Shown here: positions 14,883 through 21,955 of the stretch, piece by piece
How the letters are laid out: each line of letters opens with the position of its first letter
Numbering within the stretch: the stretch's first letter is position 1
From: Chloroflexota bacterium
GTDB taxonomy: Bacteria > Chloroflexota > Dormibacteria > CF-121
Reading direction: 5' to 3'
Assembly: GCA_005889285.1 (NCBI GenBank)
Contig: VBFF01000039.1
Span: 1-22,207 of the forward strand
DNA length: 22,207 bases
Program-made: the position numbers and the translations under genes
The notes under the pieces: generated by a model
Databases searched by the model: none
Seen by the model: only the letters and a program-made list of their open reading frames with translations
Told to the model about the DNA's origin: nothing

Positions 14883-15458
14883 ATGGCGCAGTCGGTGGTG
14901 CTGGCGCGGCATGGCGAAACGGAATGGAGTCTCAGCGGCCGGCACACGGGCACGACCGATCTTCTCCTGACCGAAGCGGGGCGGCGCCAGGCCACGGCGC
15001 TGGGTCCTCGGCTGAGTCCCTGGACGTTTTCGCTCGTCCTCACGAGTCCGCTGCGGCGCGCGCTCGACACCTGCCGCCTGGCGGGCTATGTCGAGCGGGC
15101 CCGGGTGATGCCGGACCTGGTGGAGTGGAATTACGGCCGCTACGAGGGTCTCACCTCGAAGGAAATTGAGGCGCTCGATCCGAACTGGTCACTCTGGCGG
15201 GATGGCGGTCCCGGCGGCGAGACGGCGGCCGATGTCGGCCGCCGGGCCGACCGCGTCATCGCCGAGGTCCGTCGCGTGGCCGGCGACGTGTTGATCTTCG
15301 CCCACGGGCATGTCCTGCGAGTGCTCGCCTCACGCTGGATCGGTCAGCCACCCGACGGCGGGCGCCACTACGCGCTGCAAACCGCGACGCTCAGCGTGCT
15401 GAGCTACGAGCACGCCGATTCCGTCTTCCAGCACTGGAACCTCCCGCCCACCACCTGA
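14883..15458 (+). CDS. Histidine phosphatase family protein (phosphoglycerate mutase-like)
   Basis: This 191-aa protein has the catalytic RHG motif in VVLARHGETEWSLSGR (His10 is the phospho-acceptor). A second catalytic His lies in LIFAHGHVLRVLASRW, with the acidic residue in VEWNYGRYEGLTSKEI. The length and motifs fit the GpmB/CobC branch; members act as broad phosphatases or mutases, so the substrate is not assigned. The ATG at 14883 puts the RHG at the expected distance and begins 10 bp after the previous stop. The frame is open further upstream to 14718, but that part overlaps the DUF5668 gene and has no family similarity. Confidence 0.88.
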   Translation: MAQSVVLARHGETEWSLSGRHTGTTDLLLTEAGRRQATALGPRLSPWTFSLVLTSPLRRALDTCRLAGYVERARVMPDLVEWNYGRYEGLTSKEIEALDPNWSLWRDGGPGGETAADVGRRADRVIAEVRRVAGDVLIFAHGHVLRVLASRWIGQPPDGGRHYALQTATLSVLSYEHADSVFQHWNLPPTT

Positions 15459-15561
15459 CCCTGCCCCCCACCGCGGCTTGACGTGGACCAGGCGTGATCT
15501 GCTACGGTGACCCTCAGGAGGCCCCGTTCGCTCGGCGAACCCAGGGAAGGAGGGAAGCGAG
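15459..15561 (+). other. Leader region with small hairpin before the 78-aa gene
   Basis: No gene is seen. TTGACG at 15478-15483 is a possible -35, but the best -10 partner (TACGGT) is 19 bp away, so the promoter is weak. GTTCGC-TCG-GCGAAC (15526-15540) is a perfect 6-bp hairpin without a T-run. The Shine-Dalgarno GGAAGGAGGG follows shortly before the ATG at 15562. Confidence 0.35.
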
Positions 15562-15798
15562 ATGGGATTGTTTTCGGCGCGCGGTCGGCTTTCTCAGCCC
15601 GCCGCGCACGAGTGGCCGCTTGGACGGACGGTTCGAGCGGCGATCCAGAACACCGGTCGGAAGATTGCGGCCGGCTTGCGTGAGGCGCGGCTGGCTGCGA
15701 TCGCTGCCACCAACGACGCCCGGATCGTGGCCGTCGTATTGCTCCTGGCGGCGGTTGCTCTTGGCCTGGAGATGGCCGCTAGTTTCCACTTGATATAG
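15562..15798 (+). CDS. Small hypothetical membrane protein (78 aa)
   Basis: A soluble basic N-terminal part (MGLFSARGRL; RTVRAAIQNTGRKIAAGLRE) is followed by one C-terminal transmembrane helix, ARIVAVVLLLAAVALGLEMA (about residues 53-72), and ends SFHLI. The topology is that of a tail-anchored peptide with a cytoplasmic, positively charged head. GGAAGGAGGG 5-8 nt before the ATG is a strong Shine-Dalgarno. I recognise no family. It sits between the histidine phosphatase gene and the isocitrate lyase unit and may have its own weak promoter. Confidence 0.65.
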   Translation: MGLFSARGRLSQPAAHEWPLGRTVRAAIQNTGRKIAAGLREARLAAIAATNDARIVAVVLLLAAVALGLEMAASFHLI

Positions 15799-15813
15799 GG
15801 CTTCTTTATCGCA

Positions 15814-15834
15814 CCAATCGCGAGAAACGATTGG
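15814..15834 (+). promoter_or_regulatory. Inverted repeat with LysR-type motif upstream of the isocitrate lyase unit
   Basis: CCAATCG, spacer CGAGAAA, CGATTGG form perfect 7-bp arms. Inside lies ATC-N9-GAT (15817-15831), which also fits T-N11-A, the LysR-type binding pattern. It touches TTGGAC (15831-15836), a possible -35 of the following promoter. A LysR gene flanks the target gene, so binding by that regulator is a reasonable inference. No T-run follows, so it is not a terminator. Confidence 0.5.
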
Positions 15835-15855
15835 ACCTGATGGATAGTTAGTTGA

Positions 15856-15861
15856 TAGAGT
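15856..15861 (+). promoter_or_regulatory. Putative -10 element (TAGAGT) of the 39-aa / isocitrate lyase unit
   Basis: TAGAGT ends 7 nt before the ATG at 15869 and is 19 bp from TTGGAC (15831-15836). No Shine-Dalgarno precedes the start, so a leaderless mRNA is suggested. Confidence 0.4.
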
Positions 15862-15868
15862 TGCACCC

Positions 15869-15988
15869 ATGATCAGAACGGAAGGGCGAAGCATCCAGAC
15901 CGCGCCGAGCGACGAGTACCAGTGTCGGGCCGAGATCGCCGAGTGCGGTTGCCCGGACGACTGCGAACGCGATCACGGGAACGAGTAA
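15869..15988 (+). CDS. Small Cys-rich peptide upstream of isocitrate lyase (39 aa)
   Basis: MIRTEGRSIQTAPSDEYQ continues CRAEIAECGCPDDCERDHG and ends NE before TAA. Four Cys (19, 26, 28, 32) and His36 crowd the acidic C-terminal half in a C-x6-C-x-C-x3-C pattern that could hold a metal ion. It ends 10 bp before the isocitrate lyase ATG, which has no Shine-Dalgarno of its own, so the peptide may couple or gate translation of the enzyme. I recognise no family, and the evidence is the start context and Cys pattern only; it might instead be a non-coding leader. Confidence 0.45.
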   Translation: MIRTEGRSIQTAPSDEYQCRAEIAECGCPDDCERDHGNE

Positions 15989-15998
15989 GCCCGCGCTA

Positions 15999-17153
15999 AT
16001 GGCAACCGTGGCCGTGCCGCAAGCGACCGAGCTCGTCCCCAGCCCGCTGCTGCCGGACGGCTTCAAGGTGCCCGCCTCGCGTTTCGTCCATCCCAGCACC
16101 CGCATGCGCGAGTTGCTCGCGACCGAGCCGTTCCTTTTCGGACCGGGGGTCTACGATCCCATGGGCGCCCAGCTCGTCATGTACCACGGCTACAAAGCCG
16201 TCTATTTCAGCGGCTACTCCTTCGCCATCGGCCATCTCGGCACGACCGACATGGACCTCTACTCGAGCGTCGAGATCGCCGACGCCGCTCGCCGCACCGT
16301 GAGCGGGCTGCGAAAGTTCCAGCTGACCATGGCGGTGGGCGACCCGGAGAAGGGTGTGGCCGGGAGGCACCTCGACATCCCACCGGTGATCGTGGACATG
16401 GATGGCGGGTACGGCAACATCTTCAACGTCCAGCGGACCACCGAGCTCTACGTCACGGCGGGCGTAGCGGCGGCCCACATCGAAGACCAGGTGCTGCCCA
16501 AGCGCTGCGGACACATCGGCGGCAAGGCCCTGATCCCGGTGAACGAGATGGTGGGCAAGCTGCGCATGGCGCGGGCGGTCGCTGACGACCTCGGCAACCG
16601 CGACTTCGTCGTCATCGCCCGCACCGACGGCCTCAGTGCCGTCGACGCGCCCGAGCCGCTCCGCAAGATGGAGCTGGCCGTCGATCGCGGCCTGCGCTAC
16701 CTCGACAGCGGCATCCCGGACCTGCTCTGGTGCGAGTTCCCGACCTCCGACCGCGGCACCGTCGAGACCTTCACGCAGCAGATCAAGCAGCGCTTTCCGC
16801 AGGCCCGTTTCGCCTTCAACTGGTCGTCGTCCTTCAAGTGGTTCAAGGATCCGAACCCGATGACGTTCGCCGAGCTAGGCGAGATGGGTGTGAAGTTCAT
16901 CTTCATCACGCTCGGTGCCCAGCACGCCGAAGGGCACGGGCTCAGCATGCTGCTGCAGGCGATGTCGAAGGACCAGCAGGATGGCTACATCGCACTCCAA
17001 CGAAAGGAATTCGAGCAGGGCCAGGACTTCCCCACGCGCAGCCATCATTTCTTCTCAGGCGTGCCCTACCACCACCTGGTGGGCAAGGCCTACGACGCCG
17101 CCCGGCTCGGCCAGGAGTACGCCGAGGCGTTGCCCGAAGACCGCGTCGTCTAA
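15999..17153 (+). CDS. aceA: Isocitrate lyase family protein (short form)
   Basis: This 384-aa protein belongs to the isocitrate lyase/PEP mutase superfamily. It has the signature KRCGH (168-172; Cys170 is the catalytic residue), VDMDGGYGN (D133/D135, Mg site), E162, ARTDG (207-210) and the FAFNWSSSFKW segment, the counterpart of NCSPSF in E. coli AceA. That loop differs here: Cys is Trp and Pro is Ser. The protein is shorter than E. coli AceA (434 aa), lacking part of the insertion domain, as in some archaeal and short bacterial forms. It would cleave isocitrate to glyoxylate and succinate (glyoxylate shunt); 2-methylisocitrate is an alternative substrate. No malate synthase is in view. The TAA overlaps the stop of the convergent LysR gene. 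Confidence 0.82.
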   Translation: MATVAVPQATELVPSPLLPDGFKVPASRFVHPSTRMRELLATEPFLFGPGVYDPMGAQLVMYHGYKAVYFSGYSFAIGHLGTTDMDLYSSVEIADAARRTVSGLRKFQLTMAVGDPEKGVAGRHLDIPPVIVDMDGGYGNIFNVQRTTELYVTAGVAAAHIEDQVLPKRCGHIGGKALIPVNEMVGKLRMARAVADDLGNRDFVVIARTDGLSAVDAPEPLRKMELAVDRGLRYLDSGIPDLLWCEFPTSDRGTVETFTQQIKQRFPQARFAFNWSSSFKWFKDPNPMTFAELGEMGVKFIFITLGAQHAEGHGLSMLLQAMSKDQQDGYIALQRKEFEQGQDFPTRSHHFFSGVPYHHLVGKAYDAARLGQEYAEALPEDRVV

Positions 17154-18046
17154 ACGGCCGCCGGATCGGACTCGCGGACGAGGTTGAGGAAGGCCGCGAC
17201 CGTACCCGATGGGCGACCCTGGTCGCGGCGCCGGATCACCACGATCTTTTGCGACATCGCCGGCGCGTCGGTGACCGCGACCTGGGTCAGCGTCTTCGCG
17301 GCGAGCTCGCCCGCGACGGCGGTGCGAGGAAGCAGGGCGATGCCGAGCCGGCGTTCCACCATCTTCTTGGCCGACTCGATGTTGTCGAGCTCCATCACCT
17401 CGCGCGGGGTCACCCCGAGGCTGAGAAAGAAGGACTGGGTCAGCTCGTAGTAGCTCGAGGTGCGGTCGAAGAAGATCAGTCGCTCAGAGGCCACGTCGGC
17501 GATGCCGACCGTGGGTCGTTTGGCAAAGGGGTGGCCGGGCGGAACGACGAGCACCAGCGCCTCTTCATAGAGCGGGATTGATTCGATGTCGGGGTGGCGC
17601 ATCGTCCGCACCATGGCCAGCTGCACCTCCTCGCGGAGGAGCATCTGCAGGACGTCTTCCGAATGTCCCGTTCGAACGGCCACCTCGATCCGCGGGTAAG
17701 CCGCGGCGAACCGCTGGAGGAGGGCCGGCAGCACATAGGTGCTGACCGCCGGGGCGGCGCCGAGCACCAGCCGGCCCGCCGAGGCGGAACGGGCGTCGGT
17801 CAGTGCCTGGCGTCCATCACGTACCGCCCGCATAGCGCGTTCGGCATAAGGGAGGAAGGCCCTGCCGGCGTCCGTCAGGCGCATCCCCCGCCGCGTCCGG
17901 GCGAATAGTGGTTCGCCCAGTTCGCGCTCGAGCGCATGGAGCCGCGCTGTCAGGGTCGGTTGCGTGACGAACATTGCCTCCGCGGCCCGGCTGACATTCC
18001 CGCGCCGCGCCACTTCGAGAAACCCCTCAACCTGTGCCAGCAGCAT
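17150..18046 (-). CDS. LysR-family transcriptional regulator
   Basis: This 298-aa protein has an N-terminal HTH (VARRGNVSRAAEAMFVTQPT, then LTARLHALERELGEPLFAR, residues about 13-52) and a LysR substrate-binding domain (LVLGAAPAVSTYVLPALL onward). The length is typical. It converges on isocitrate lyase, with the two stop codons overlapping in a 4-bp CTAA (17150-17153). The DNA upstream of its ATG holds an inverted repeat at 18055-18071 that could be its autoregulatory site. A TATATC about 6 nt before the ATG suggests a leaderless message. The effector is unknown; a metabolite of C2 or short-chain acid use would fit its neighbour. Confidence 0.92.
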   Translation of the reverse strand: MLLAQVEGFLEVARRGNVSRAAEAMFVTQPTLTARLHALERELGEPLFARTRRGMRLTDAGRAFLPYAERAMRAVRDGRQALTDARSASAGRLVLGAAPAVSTYVLPALLQRFAAAYPRIEVAVRTGHSEDVLQMLLREEVQLAMVRTMRHPDIESIPLYEEALVLVVPPGHPFAKRPTVGIADVASERLIFFDRTSSYYELTQSFFLSLGVTPREVMELDNIESAKKMVERRLGIALLPRTAVAGELAAKTLTQVAVTDAPAMSQKIVVIRRRDQGRPSGTVAAFLNLVRESDPAAV

Positions 18047-18054
18047 CGCTCAGA

Positions 18055-18071
18055 TATAGACGGTCTCTATA
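18055..18071. promoter_or_regulatory. Inverted repeat at the LysR gene promoter
   Basis: TATAGA-CGGTC-TCTATA is a perfect 6-bp dyad with a 5-bp spacer. It contains T-N11-A (18057-18069), the core LysR-box pattern, and lies 8 bp upstream of the LysR ATG, overlapping its likely -10. Autorepression is the simplest reading. Confidence 0.5.
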
Positions 18072-18146
18072 GACGAGTCAAGCATTGAGGCTTTCGATCA
18101 ATAGCCCCTAGGCTGAACCTCCTCCGCGACCGGGGAGGGAATCGCG

Positions 18147-18168
18147 CCGGATGACGCATGTCATCCGG
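18147..18168. promoter_or_regulatory. Perfect 22-bp palindromic site upstream of the ABC/two-component operon
   Basis: CCGGATGAC-GCAT-GTCATCCGG has 9-bp perfect arms around a 4-bp spacer, 86 bp before the permease ATG. It is placed like an activator site for a NarL-type dimer; the response regulator encoded at 21328 in the same operon is the obvious candidate. A weak promoter may follow (TGGTTG, 17 bp, TACTCT at 18211-18216). No T-run follows. Confidence 0.5.
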
Positions 18169-18254
18169 AATAGCTGACCGCTGCGACTGGTTGAAAGCAC
18201 GGTGCGACCGTACTCTCCCGTAAGACGCGAATCAGCTATCCCTGAGGAGGACCC

Positions 18255-19454
18255 ATGGAAATCATTCGAAATCTGACGCGGCGCAAGCTGCGCAACATCC
18301 TGACGATCAGCGGCATCGTGATCGGCGTGCTCGCGCTGGTGACGATGGGCGCGATGGCCGAAAAGTTCAACGCGCTACTCTCCGGTGGCGCGACGTACTT
18401 TGGGTCGAATGTCCAGGTCGCAGACAGCTCCGGCGGGGCGGTCGGTGCTTTCGGTGGCGGCCTACTCACGCTAGACCGCGTCGCGGCTCTGGAAAAGGTC
18501 GACGGCGTCGCCGCGGCATTTCCTGATGTGCAGGTCACCGCCAAGCCGGGCAGTACCAACACGGTGTCCTTCGGGATCCCTGACTATATCTCCAACGCGG
18601 ACCCGCGGGCCAACACCTACAGCGCCTTCAAGATCCACACCGCGCAGGGTCGCGAGGTCAACGCCAACGGCGAAGTTGTCCTGGGATCTGACTTTGCAAC
18701 GGAGTTCAAGAAGAACGTCGGTGACACGATCGACCTGCCCATCCGGGCGAAAGACGCACCGCCGGACTTCGTCAACCACACCTTCACCGTGGTCGGAGTT
18801 CTCGCGAAGACGCAGACCGCTCCCGATACGGGGGCGTACGTGACCCTGGCCGATGCCCAGATGCTTCTGAAGGAAACGCTTCCGGCGAGCATCCGCAACA
18901 GCATCGACACCACCAAGCTCGTCAATGGGGCGACGGTTTACGGCACGCCGGGCCAGGACCTCGACAAGCTCGCAGAAAAGATCAACGCCGAGGTCCCTGG
19001 GGTCAAGGCGACCAAGCCGAGCGTGCTCGTCGCCAGCTTCAATTCGGGCGGCGCGATCTTCACCGCCATCACCACCGGCGCGGCCCTCATCGCCCTCGTC
19101 GTCGGCGGCCTCTCCGTGATCAACACCATGCTGATGGCGGTCACCGAGCGGGTCCGTGAGATCGGCTTGAAGAAGGCCGTAGGCGCGAAAGTCGGACACA
19201 TCCTGCGCGAGTACCTGCTCGAGGCGGTGCTGATCGGCAGCATCGGCGGCGGAATCGGGTTGGTCCTCGGCTGGGGTCTGACCAGCCTGATCAACGCGGC
19301 CACCGCCTCGGCGAACCTGACGCTCTTCCTGCTCAGCTGGCGACTCGTGATCGTGGCGATCCTGTTCTCGGTCGGATTGGGCGCCGCCGCCGGCATCATC
19401 CCTGCCCTGCGTGCCTCCCGGATGGATCCGGTGCGGGCGCTGCGGGCGGCCTAG
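18255..19454 (+). CDS. MacB-type ABC transporter permease
   Basis: This 399-aa protein has the MacB/LolC-like layout. An N-terminal helix (NILTISGIVIGVLALVTMGA, residues about 14-33) is followed by a large periplasmic MacB_PCD domain (about 40-260) and three C-terminal helices of the FtsX domain: AALIALVVGGLSVINTMLMA, the TEREIGLKKAVGA-like loop (TERVREIGLKKAVGAK) and the last two helices. It ends PALRASRMDPVRALRAA, the usual C-terminal motif. GAGGAGG about 6 nt before the ATG is a good Shine-Dalgarno. It heads an operon with its ATPase and a two-component system, a layout typical of exporters or sensors for cell-wall-active compounds or peptides. The substrate is not readable. Confidence 0.92.
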   Translation: MEIIRNLTRRKLRNILTISGIVIGVLALVTMGAMAEKFNALLSGGATYFGSNVQVADSSGGAVGAFGGGLLTLDRVAALEKVDGVAAAFPDVQVTAKPGSTNTVSFGIPDYISNADPRANTYSAFKIHTAQGREVNANGEVVLGSDFATEFKKNVGDTIDLPIRAKDAPPDFVNHTFTVVGVLAKTQTAPDTGAYVTLADAQMLLKETLPASIRNSIDTTKLVNGATVYGTPGQDLDKLAEKINAEVPGVKATKPSVLVASFNSGGAIFTAITTGAALIALVVGGLSVINTMLMAVTERVREIGLKKAVGAKVGHILREYLLEAVLIGSIGGGIGLVLGWGLTSLINAATASANLTLFLLSWRLVIVAILFSVGLGAAAGIIPALRASRMDPVRALRAA

Positions 19455-19463
19455 GAGGCAACC

Positions 19464-20195
19464 ATGGCTAGCATCGAACTTCATGACCTGACCAAGTACT
19501 ACAAGCAGGCGGCGACCACGGTCAAAGCCGTCGACGGCATCAACCTGACTATCGAAGCCGGCGAGTTCCTCTCCATCGTGGGCCGCTCGGGGAGCGGCAA
19601 GACGACGACGCTCGACCTTCTCGGCCTGCTGTTGCGGCCCTCGACCGGCCAGATCATGCTCGATGGCATGGACACCGGCAAGCTCCGCGATGGCGCGCGC
19701 GCCGATTTGCGCGGTAAGAAGATCGGCTTCGTCTTCCAGGACTTCAACCTGCTGCCGGGGCTGAATGCCATCGAGAACGTCATGCTGCCCCTTCGCTATC
19801 ACAAAAACGGAAAGGACGGCAAGGCACGCGCCGCCGCACTGCTCGATGAGGTCGGCTTGAAAGATCGGATGCACCACCGACCGGACCAGATGTCCGGCGG
19901 CGAGCAGCAGCGGGTGGCGATCGCCCGGTCGCTGATCAACCGGCCCTCGCTGGTGTTGGGCGACGAGCCGACGGGCGAGGTCGACAGCGAAACCAGCCAG
20001 CAGATCGTGGCACTGATGCGGCGCATGAACCGCGAGCACGGCGTGACATTCGTCCTGGTGACCCACGACATGGACGTGGCCGCCCAAACCGACCGCGTCA
20101 TCCGCCTGAAGGACGGAAAAGTACTCTCCGACGTCAAGGCGACCGGCGATCAGAAGTTCCTCACCGGCGCGGACCTCCAGGGAGCGATCGCCTAG
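19464..20195 (+). CDS. ABC transporter ATP-binding protein (MacB/LolD-like)
   Basis: This 243-aa ATPase has Walker A GRSGSGKT (40-47), Q-loop FQDFNLL (91-97), signature MSGGEQQRVAIARS (143-156), Walker B LVLGDEPTGEVD (163-174) and H-loop His201 (VTHDMD). Small departures from the family norm are Met for Leu in LSGGEQ and GEVD for GNLD in the D-loop. It starts 9 bp after the permease stop with AGGAGG about 5 nt before the ATG and powers the MacB-type permease encoded upstream. Confidence 0.95.
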   Translation: MASIELHDLTKYYKQAATTVKAVDGINLTIEAGEFLSIVGRSGSGKTTTLDLLGLLLRPSTGQIMLDGMDTGKLRDGARADLRGKKIGFVFQDFNLLPGLNAIENVMLPLRYHKNGKDGKARAAALLDEVGLKDRMHHRPDQMSGGEQQRVAIARSLINRPSLVLGDEPTGEVDSETSQQIVALMRRMNREHGVTFVLVTHDMDVAAQTDRVIRLKDGKVLSDVKATGDQKFLTGADLQGAIA

Positions 20196-20206
20196 TCTAG
20201 GTCGAC

Positions 20207-21331
20207 ATGAGCCTGACTCCGCGCTGGATCAAGCTGGGCCGCCTCTTCATGGTGGCCTGGCTTGTCTTTTTTATCTACCCGGTGGCGGCGCTGCTCACAA
20301 CACGGTTTGATCGGGACGCCCAGGTCGTCGGCCTCGCGCTTCTCTTCGCCTTAGCGGTGATCTGGGGATGGTTCTGGCTGCGCGTCATCGCTGGACCTGA
20401 TAAGCGATTCGCGCTGCCAGCCGTGGTGGCGGCCAGCGCCTTGCTCGTGGTGTTTACCCTGCGAACCCCGCCCCAGTACGGAAGCCTCTTTCTGTACGCG
20501 CTGATCATGGCGGGCGCCGCCTGCAACTGGCGCATCGGCTTGCCGGCGGTGTTGTTGCTGTCCGTCCTTTCTGGCGCCGTCGAGTTGGCGCGCGGCGAGT
20601 CGGTTACGAACGCCACCGGTCAATTCCTTAATGAGCTGCTCGTCGGCCTGACGGCCGTTGCCGGCCAGCTCCTGATCCAGGCTAACCGGCAACTGTCGCA
20701 GGCGCGCGAGCAGATCGCCCGTCTCGCAGTGGGGGAGGAGCGGCTTCGGTTCGCGCGCGACCTTCACGATCTGCTCGGGCACAGCCTGTCGGTCATCGCG
20801 CTCAAGAGCGAGTTGGCCGGGCGCCTCATCAAGACCACTCCAGGCCTGGCCGCCCACGAGGTTGAAGACATCGAGAAGGTCGCCCGCGATGCGCTGCGCG
20901 ACGTCCGCGAGGCGGTTGCCGGGTACCGCCAGCCGACGTTGGCGGCGGAACTCGCGGGCGCTCACGAGGCCCTGGCCGCCGCCGGCATCGAGGACCACAT
21001 CGACCAGGACCACGCATCGCTGCCCTCCGTCGTGGAGTCGGTCCTTGCCTGGACGGTCCGCGAAGGGGTGACGAACGTGATGCGGCATAGCCAGGCCATG
21101 CGTTGTGCGATCCGGATCGCTAACCAGGATGGCCGGGCGACGGTCGAGGTGGTCGACGACGGTCGCGGCGGCACGCTTGAGACAGGCACGGGACTGCGCG
21201 GACTGCGGGAGCGCGTGTTAGAGCGCGGCGGAACCCTCACAGCGGAGCCTCTGCCGCACGAAGGCTTCCGGCTGAGGGTGACCTTGCCCCTGGCGCAGGC
21301 AAGCGCCTCCGCGGATCGGGTCCCCGCGTGA
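20207..21331 (+). CDS. Sensor histidine kinase (HisKA_3 type)
   Basis: This 374-aa protein has an N-terminal membrane domain of about five or six helices (residues 11-155) with almost no external loop, like intramembrane-sensing kinases of the LiaS/DesK type. A short coiled linker leads to the HisKA_3 box EERLRFARDLHDLLGHSLS with phospho-acceptor His187, and the HATPase domain has REGVTNVMRHSQA (N box) and VVDDGRGG / GTGLRGLRER (G boxes). It overlaps the response regulator start by 4 bp (GTGA). It starts 11 bp after the ATPase stop. TAGTCT ends 8 nt before its ATG, so a second internal leaderless transcript is possible, but part of that hexamer is the ATPase stop codon. Confidence 0.92.
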   Translation: MSLTPRWIKLGRLFMVAWLVFFIYPVAALLTTRFDRDAQVVGLALLFALAVIWGWFWLRVIAGPDKRFALPAVVAASALLVVFTLRTPPQYGSLFLYALIMAGAACNWRIGLPAVLLLSVLSGAVELARGESVTNATGQFLNELLVGLTAVAGQLLIQANRQLSQAREQIARLAVGEERLRFARDLHDLLGHSLSVIALKSELAGRLIKTTPGLAAHEVEDIEKVARDALRDVREAVAGYRQPTLAAELAGAHEALAAAGIEDHIDQDHASLPSVVESVLAWTVREGVTNVMRHSQAMRCAIRIANQDGRATVEVVDDGRGGTLETGTGLRGLRERVLERGGTLTAEPLPHEGFRLRVTLPLAQASASADRVPA

Positions 21332-21933
21332 TCCGCGTGCTCATCGCGGAAGACCAGGGAATGGTTCGAGGAGCGCTCAAGGCACTGCTGGCGATGGAAG
21401 GAGATATCGAAATCGTGGCCGAGACCGACCGCGCAGATGAAGTCCTCCCCCTGGCATCGCGGACGAAGCCCGACGTAGCACTGCTCGATATCGAGATGCC
21501 GGGCGGTGACGGCATCACGGCCGCCGGCCAGCTTCGCAGCGAGCTTCCCTCGTGCCGCACCCTGATTCTCACGACCTTCGGACGGCCCGGCTTCCTGCGG
21601 CGCGCCATGGAGAGTGGAGCGTCGGGATTCATGCTGAAGGACGCGCCCGCCCACGAGCTGGCGCTAGCGATCCGGCGGACGATGGCCGGCGAGCGCGTGA
21701 TCGACCCCGGACTGGCCGCCGCGGCGCTGAGCTCAGGAATCAGCCCGCTGTCGGAGCGGGAGCGCGAGGTGCTGGTTGCCGGCCAGGACGGCGCAACCAT
21801 CGCGGAGATCGCGAAGGCGCTCTTCCTCTCAGAGGGAACCGTGCGCAACTATTTGTCGTCGGCGATTCAGAAGTTGGAGGTCAACAATCGCACCGAGGCA
21901 GCGCGCGTTGCCGAGGACCAGGGTTGGCTGTAA
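21328..21933 (+). CDS. NarL/FixJ-family response regulator
   Basis: This 201-aa protein has a receiver domain with the acidic pair E8/D9 (VLIAEDQG), phospho-acceptor Asp54 (VALLDIEMPGGDG), the Thr in LILTTF and Lys in FMLKDAP. A LuxR-type HTH follows at about 143-195 (LSEREREVLVAGQDG, then IAEIAKALFLSEGTVRNYLS). It starts with GTG overlapping the kinase stop, so kinase and regulator are translationally coupled. The expected role is to control the exporter operon it belongs to, possibly through the palindrome at 18147-18168. Confidence 0.94.
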   Translation: MIRVLIAEDQGMVRGALKALLAMEGDIEIVAETDRADEVLPLASRTKPDVALLDIEMPGGDGITAAGQLRSELPSCRTLILTTFGRPGFLRRAMESGASGFMLKDAPAHELALAIRRTMAGERVIDPGLAAAALSSGISPLSEREREVLVAGQDGATIAEIAKALFLSEGTVRNYLSSAIQKLEVNNRTEAARVAEDQGWL

Positions 21934-21955
21934 GCATCAGAAGAGGAGGACGGAG

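Noticed and set aside
13774..14970. Long open frame shifted against the PspC and DUF5668 genes
   Set aside because: It overlaps two recognisable membrane proteins; its Arg/Pro/Ser-rich product is typical of an out-of-frame shadow.
15526..15540. Hairpin GTTCGC-TCG-GCGAAC as a terminator or riboswitch
   Set aside because: It has only six pairs and no T-run, and the region is too short for a known riboswitch class.
18471..20087. Long antisense open frame (about 538 codons) across the permease and ATPase
   Set aside because: It mirrors two well-supported genes with clear motifs and ribosome sites; its product is compositionally biased and shows no domain.
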